This document shows positions 57,301 to 60,300 of a DNA stretch of 64,000 nt, in pieces. A program made the translations under genes and the position numbers. Numbering within the stretch: position 1 is the stretch's first letter; each line of letters opens with the position of its first letter. This stretch comes from Micrasema longulum (taxonomy: Eukaryota > Arthropoda > Insecta > Trichoptera > Brachycentridae), in the NCBI GenBank assembly GCA_022494885.1, contig JAGVSM010003671.1, positions 248,001-312,000 of the forward strand, written 5' to 3'. The notes beneath the pieces were generated by a model. That model was not told the origin of the DNA and searched no databases. It worked only from the letters and a program-made list of their open reading frames with translations.

Positions 57301-60300
57301 GGAAGAACTTCCTGACAAACCGAATTGTGGAGAAATGGAAGGGCCTTCCAGAAAAAGTGATTGATGCTAGTTCAGTTAATGTGTTCAAAAACCGCCTAGA
57401 TGCACACATCAATTTATAATGTTTAATAACCATGTACACTTGATATACACGCATCAGCTTAATAGCTGCTAGTGTATTATTGATAATAATAATAATAATA
57501 TAATATTTTTTTATTGTAAACATAAATCTAATAAATATTGTGAATTTAAATCTAAAAAACCTTAACCAGAAACATGAAGTTCAGTGGGACCTACAAATTC
57601 AGTTTTATAGTTCGACATACTTTACATAAATACTACTACTACTACTACCATCACGCCATTTCTCCGTAGGGGTAGGCAGAGAGAATGGACCGCCACACAC
57701 GTTTATCCTGGCATACAATCCTAGCCTCTTCCACATTCATACATCTTGTCATACATGCCCTTCGGTTACATAAATACAGAGTTAAAATAATCAGCTTAAC
57801 TAATGAGGTCAATTTATAAGATAAATACATATAAATATTTATTTTTAGAATCATCTTAGTGAAGTTACGATTGAAATTATATTTACAAGATAACACAAGT
57901 AGTTTAAAATCATTGTAATAGCATCAATTAATTTCTTATATGAAAATCACACCTGCTTAGCTCAATAAACCGAGCAATGGGTCAGAAATCTAGAGGAAAC
58001 ACGTTAAACACCTGATGCATACATTATTTTCTAATTATGTACGTATTGCATGCATCATAAAATGTAGTGGTTGGCGTATTTGTTTACCATTCTTGAAATC
58101 CCGGGTTCGATTCTCAAGTGAGTGGACGTGAAATATTAGTTTAAAAGGTGGTTTTACACTGCCCAATACTTCATCATCCCTAGACTGGCACCTGAACCCT
58201 AAGACTGCTCACCATGATCCAGATATGCTACAATTGCAGTGCCCTATGTGCTGATAGGGAAATTATATAAAATATTAAATAGTATAATTCTTACAACATA
58301 AAGTTTCTTCCATATACGTCCCCAGTCCCTGAGAACAGCGGCAGTTTCAGCTACTAGAGGCTCCGGTTCCAGGGGCACTGCCCCTGTCCCGTTACCCCCA
58401 GCCTCGCGTACCACACTGGTAGGGAATATGCCCCACGAGGACTCCTCTGTCCGTCGTCTTCCACGGTACCAGCCTGCATACACAAAAACTTATAATTTGC
58501 ATTCTTAAAAATGAACATACACATTTAAAACCTCACATGAAACAAATTGCGAGGAATAAAACGTTAAAAACTAACGGGCAGCTGGGAAGTACAATGCACG
58601 AAAATTTGATGATTTGAAAACAAACTGCTCTTTTTATTGTTTTTTAATGGCCCATACAAACAGTGCGTGTTGTGTTTAAATTATCAGATATTTCCATTTG
58701 AGTGTTCTTTTTTTATTTTCAATTTACATTTTAAATTAGTACAAATTACGTTTCTAATCTTGACTAGCTAAGAATTTCCAGTGTCAATTCAGGATCATTT
58801 TTTTTATACATACATGCATTGATATCAATATTAAATGTTTTTATACTCTCATCAATCATTATGATTGTGTTTTTATTAAAAATAAATATTAATATTATAC
58901 GTAGAGTGTAATCAGAAAAAAACTATTTACTGTCACTGAGGTTTAATTTTATTTTATTTGCACCACAACAGGCCAGGAGGCCCAATTACAGTGGTGAATT
59001 ACATCACAGAACACCCAGGCTTGAGAAAAATCACATTTTAATTTTTGTGTTCTCACCGGGAATCGAACCTGGAACCTTTCGTGCGTGAGTCAAGCGCCTT
59101 GACCACTACACCACGGAGGCCGCCAATAATTAAATAGATGATGCTTCATAGAAGGATATTTTGAAATTATGTTCTGAAAAAAGAGCGTTATTGCGTGAAC
59201 ATTGCCGTGCAAAACACGTTGTAGAATAAAAGACTGACTTTCTATGCCAGTTTACTGTGAATTCAAAGCTGTATATTGCGCCTTTTTACTTCACGTTTCC
59301 TGACTACAAGTTAGGTTCTAGAACTTAGGTTGAATGGAACACAAGACAGGTGCTTAGTGCTGCATCTAGTGTATACATATATATCAATGTTTATTGTGTA
59401 TATACTGTAGTTTTATTTTAAAGGTAATTTAAATGAAAATGCATAATTAAAAAAAATAAATTAACACATTAAATTAAAAAAAGTTTAATGTATTGTCTGG
59501 AAAAGAACACTATCCACATTTATTTTGTTTGTTTGTAAGTTGTTTAATATTATTACTACATAATATCATAAAATAAGATGCCTAGCGCCACCTGTGGAGC
59601 TAAGTAACAAACAAAGTGTCATCAAGTTCTTGATTTTGTGATAATTGTAATTTAAATATTAGAGAAAAATTAAACCCTGTCAAAATGACACTAAGATATT
59701 ATATATTATATATGTTATTACCAGCATATTCTTCAAGAATTTCAACAGAATCGCCAATTTCCAGAGGGAGTCCATTTTTGACATCTCCTTGCCAATTGTA
59801 AACCGCTGTAAAAAAAAAACAAAACAAGAATAAAAATAAAAAAATATTATTGAATAGTGTACTTAAAAATTCAATCATTGTCATAAAATCCACCTTATAT
59901 TATTTATAATTTATTTCATTTGGATATATTACACTTAGTACCTTTTAAATGTAAAAAAAAACAATAGTAAACAAAATAGACATAAAAGAAAATAATCCAA
60001 GACGATATTTTTGTTTTAATAAATTAATAGTTAATAACAATTTAGAAAATATTTTATCATTGTTTTATGTAATCCAAAAATAAAAAAATACGAAAATTAT
60101 TAAGGAAAACATTTTTAAAAAACCACCGTTATTACACCAAATAGCAAAAGAAAGCAAAATATATAAAATATGTAAAAAATAATATCAGAATACATTTTAC
60201 CTATATATTGTAATATATTATTGCGCTATGACATCATGTACATGTTTGTTATAAGCGTACCAAATAGGTGATTAAACTATTCCATTGTAGAAATGGGTAG

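Noticed and set aside
59050..59122. Functional tRNA gene on the minus strand
   Set aside because: A and B boxes are good, but the acceptor arms do not pair and the sequence continues into a SINE body shared with another locus.
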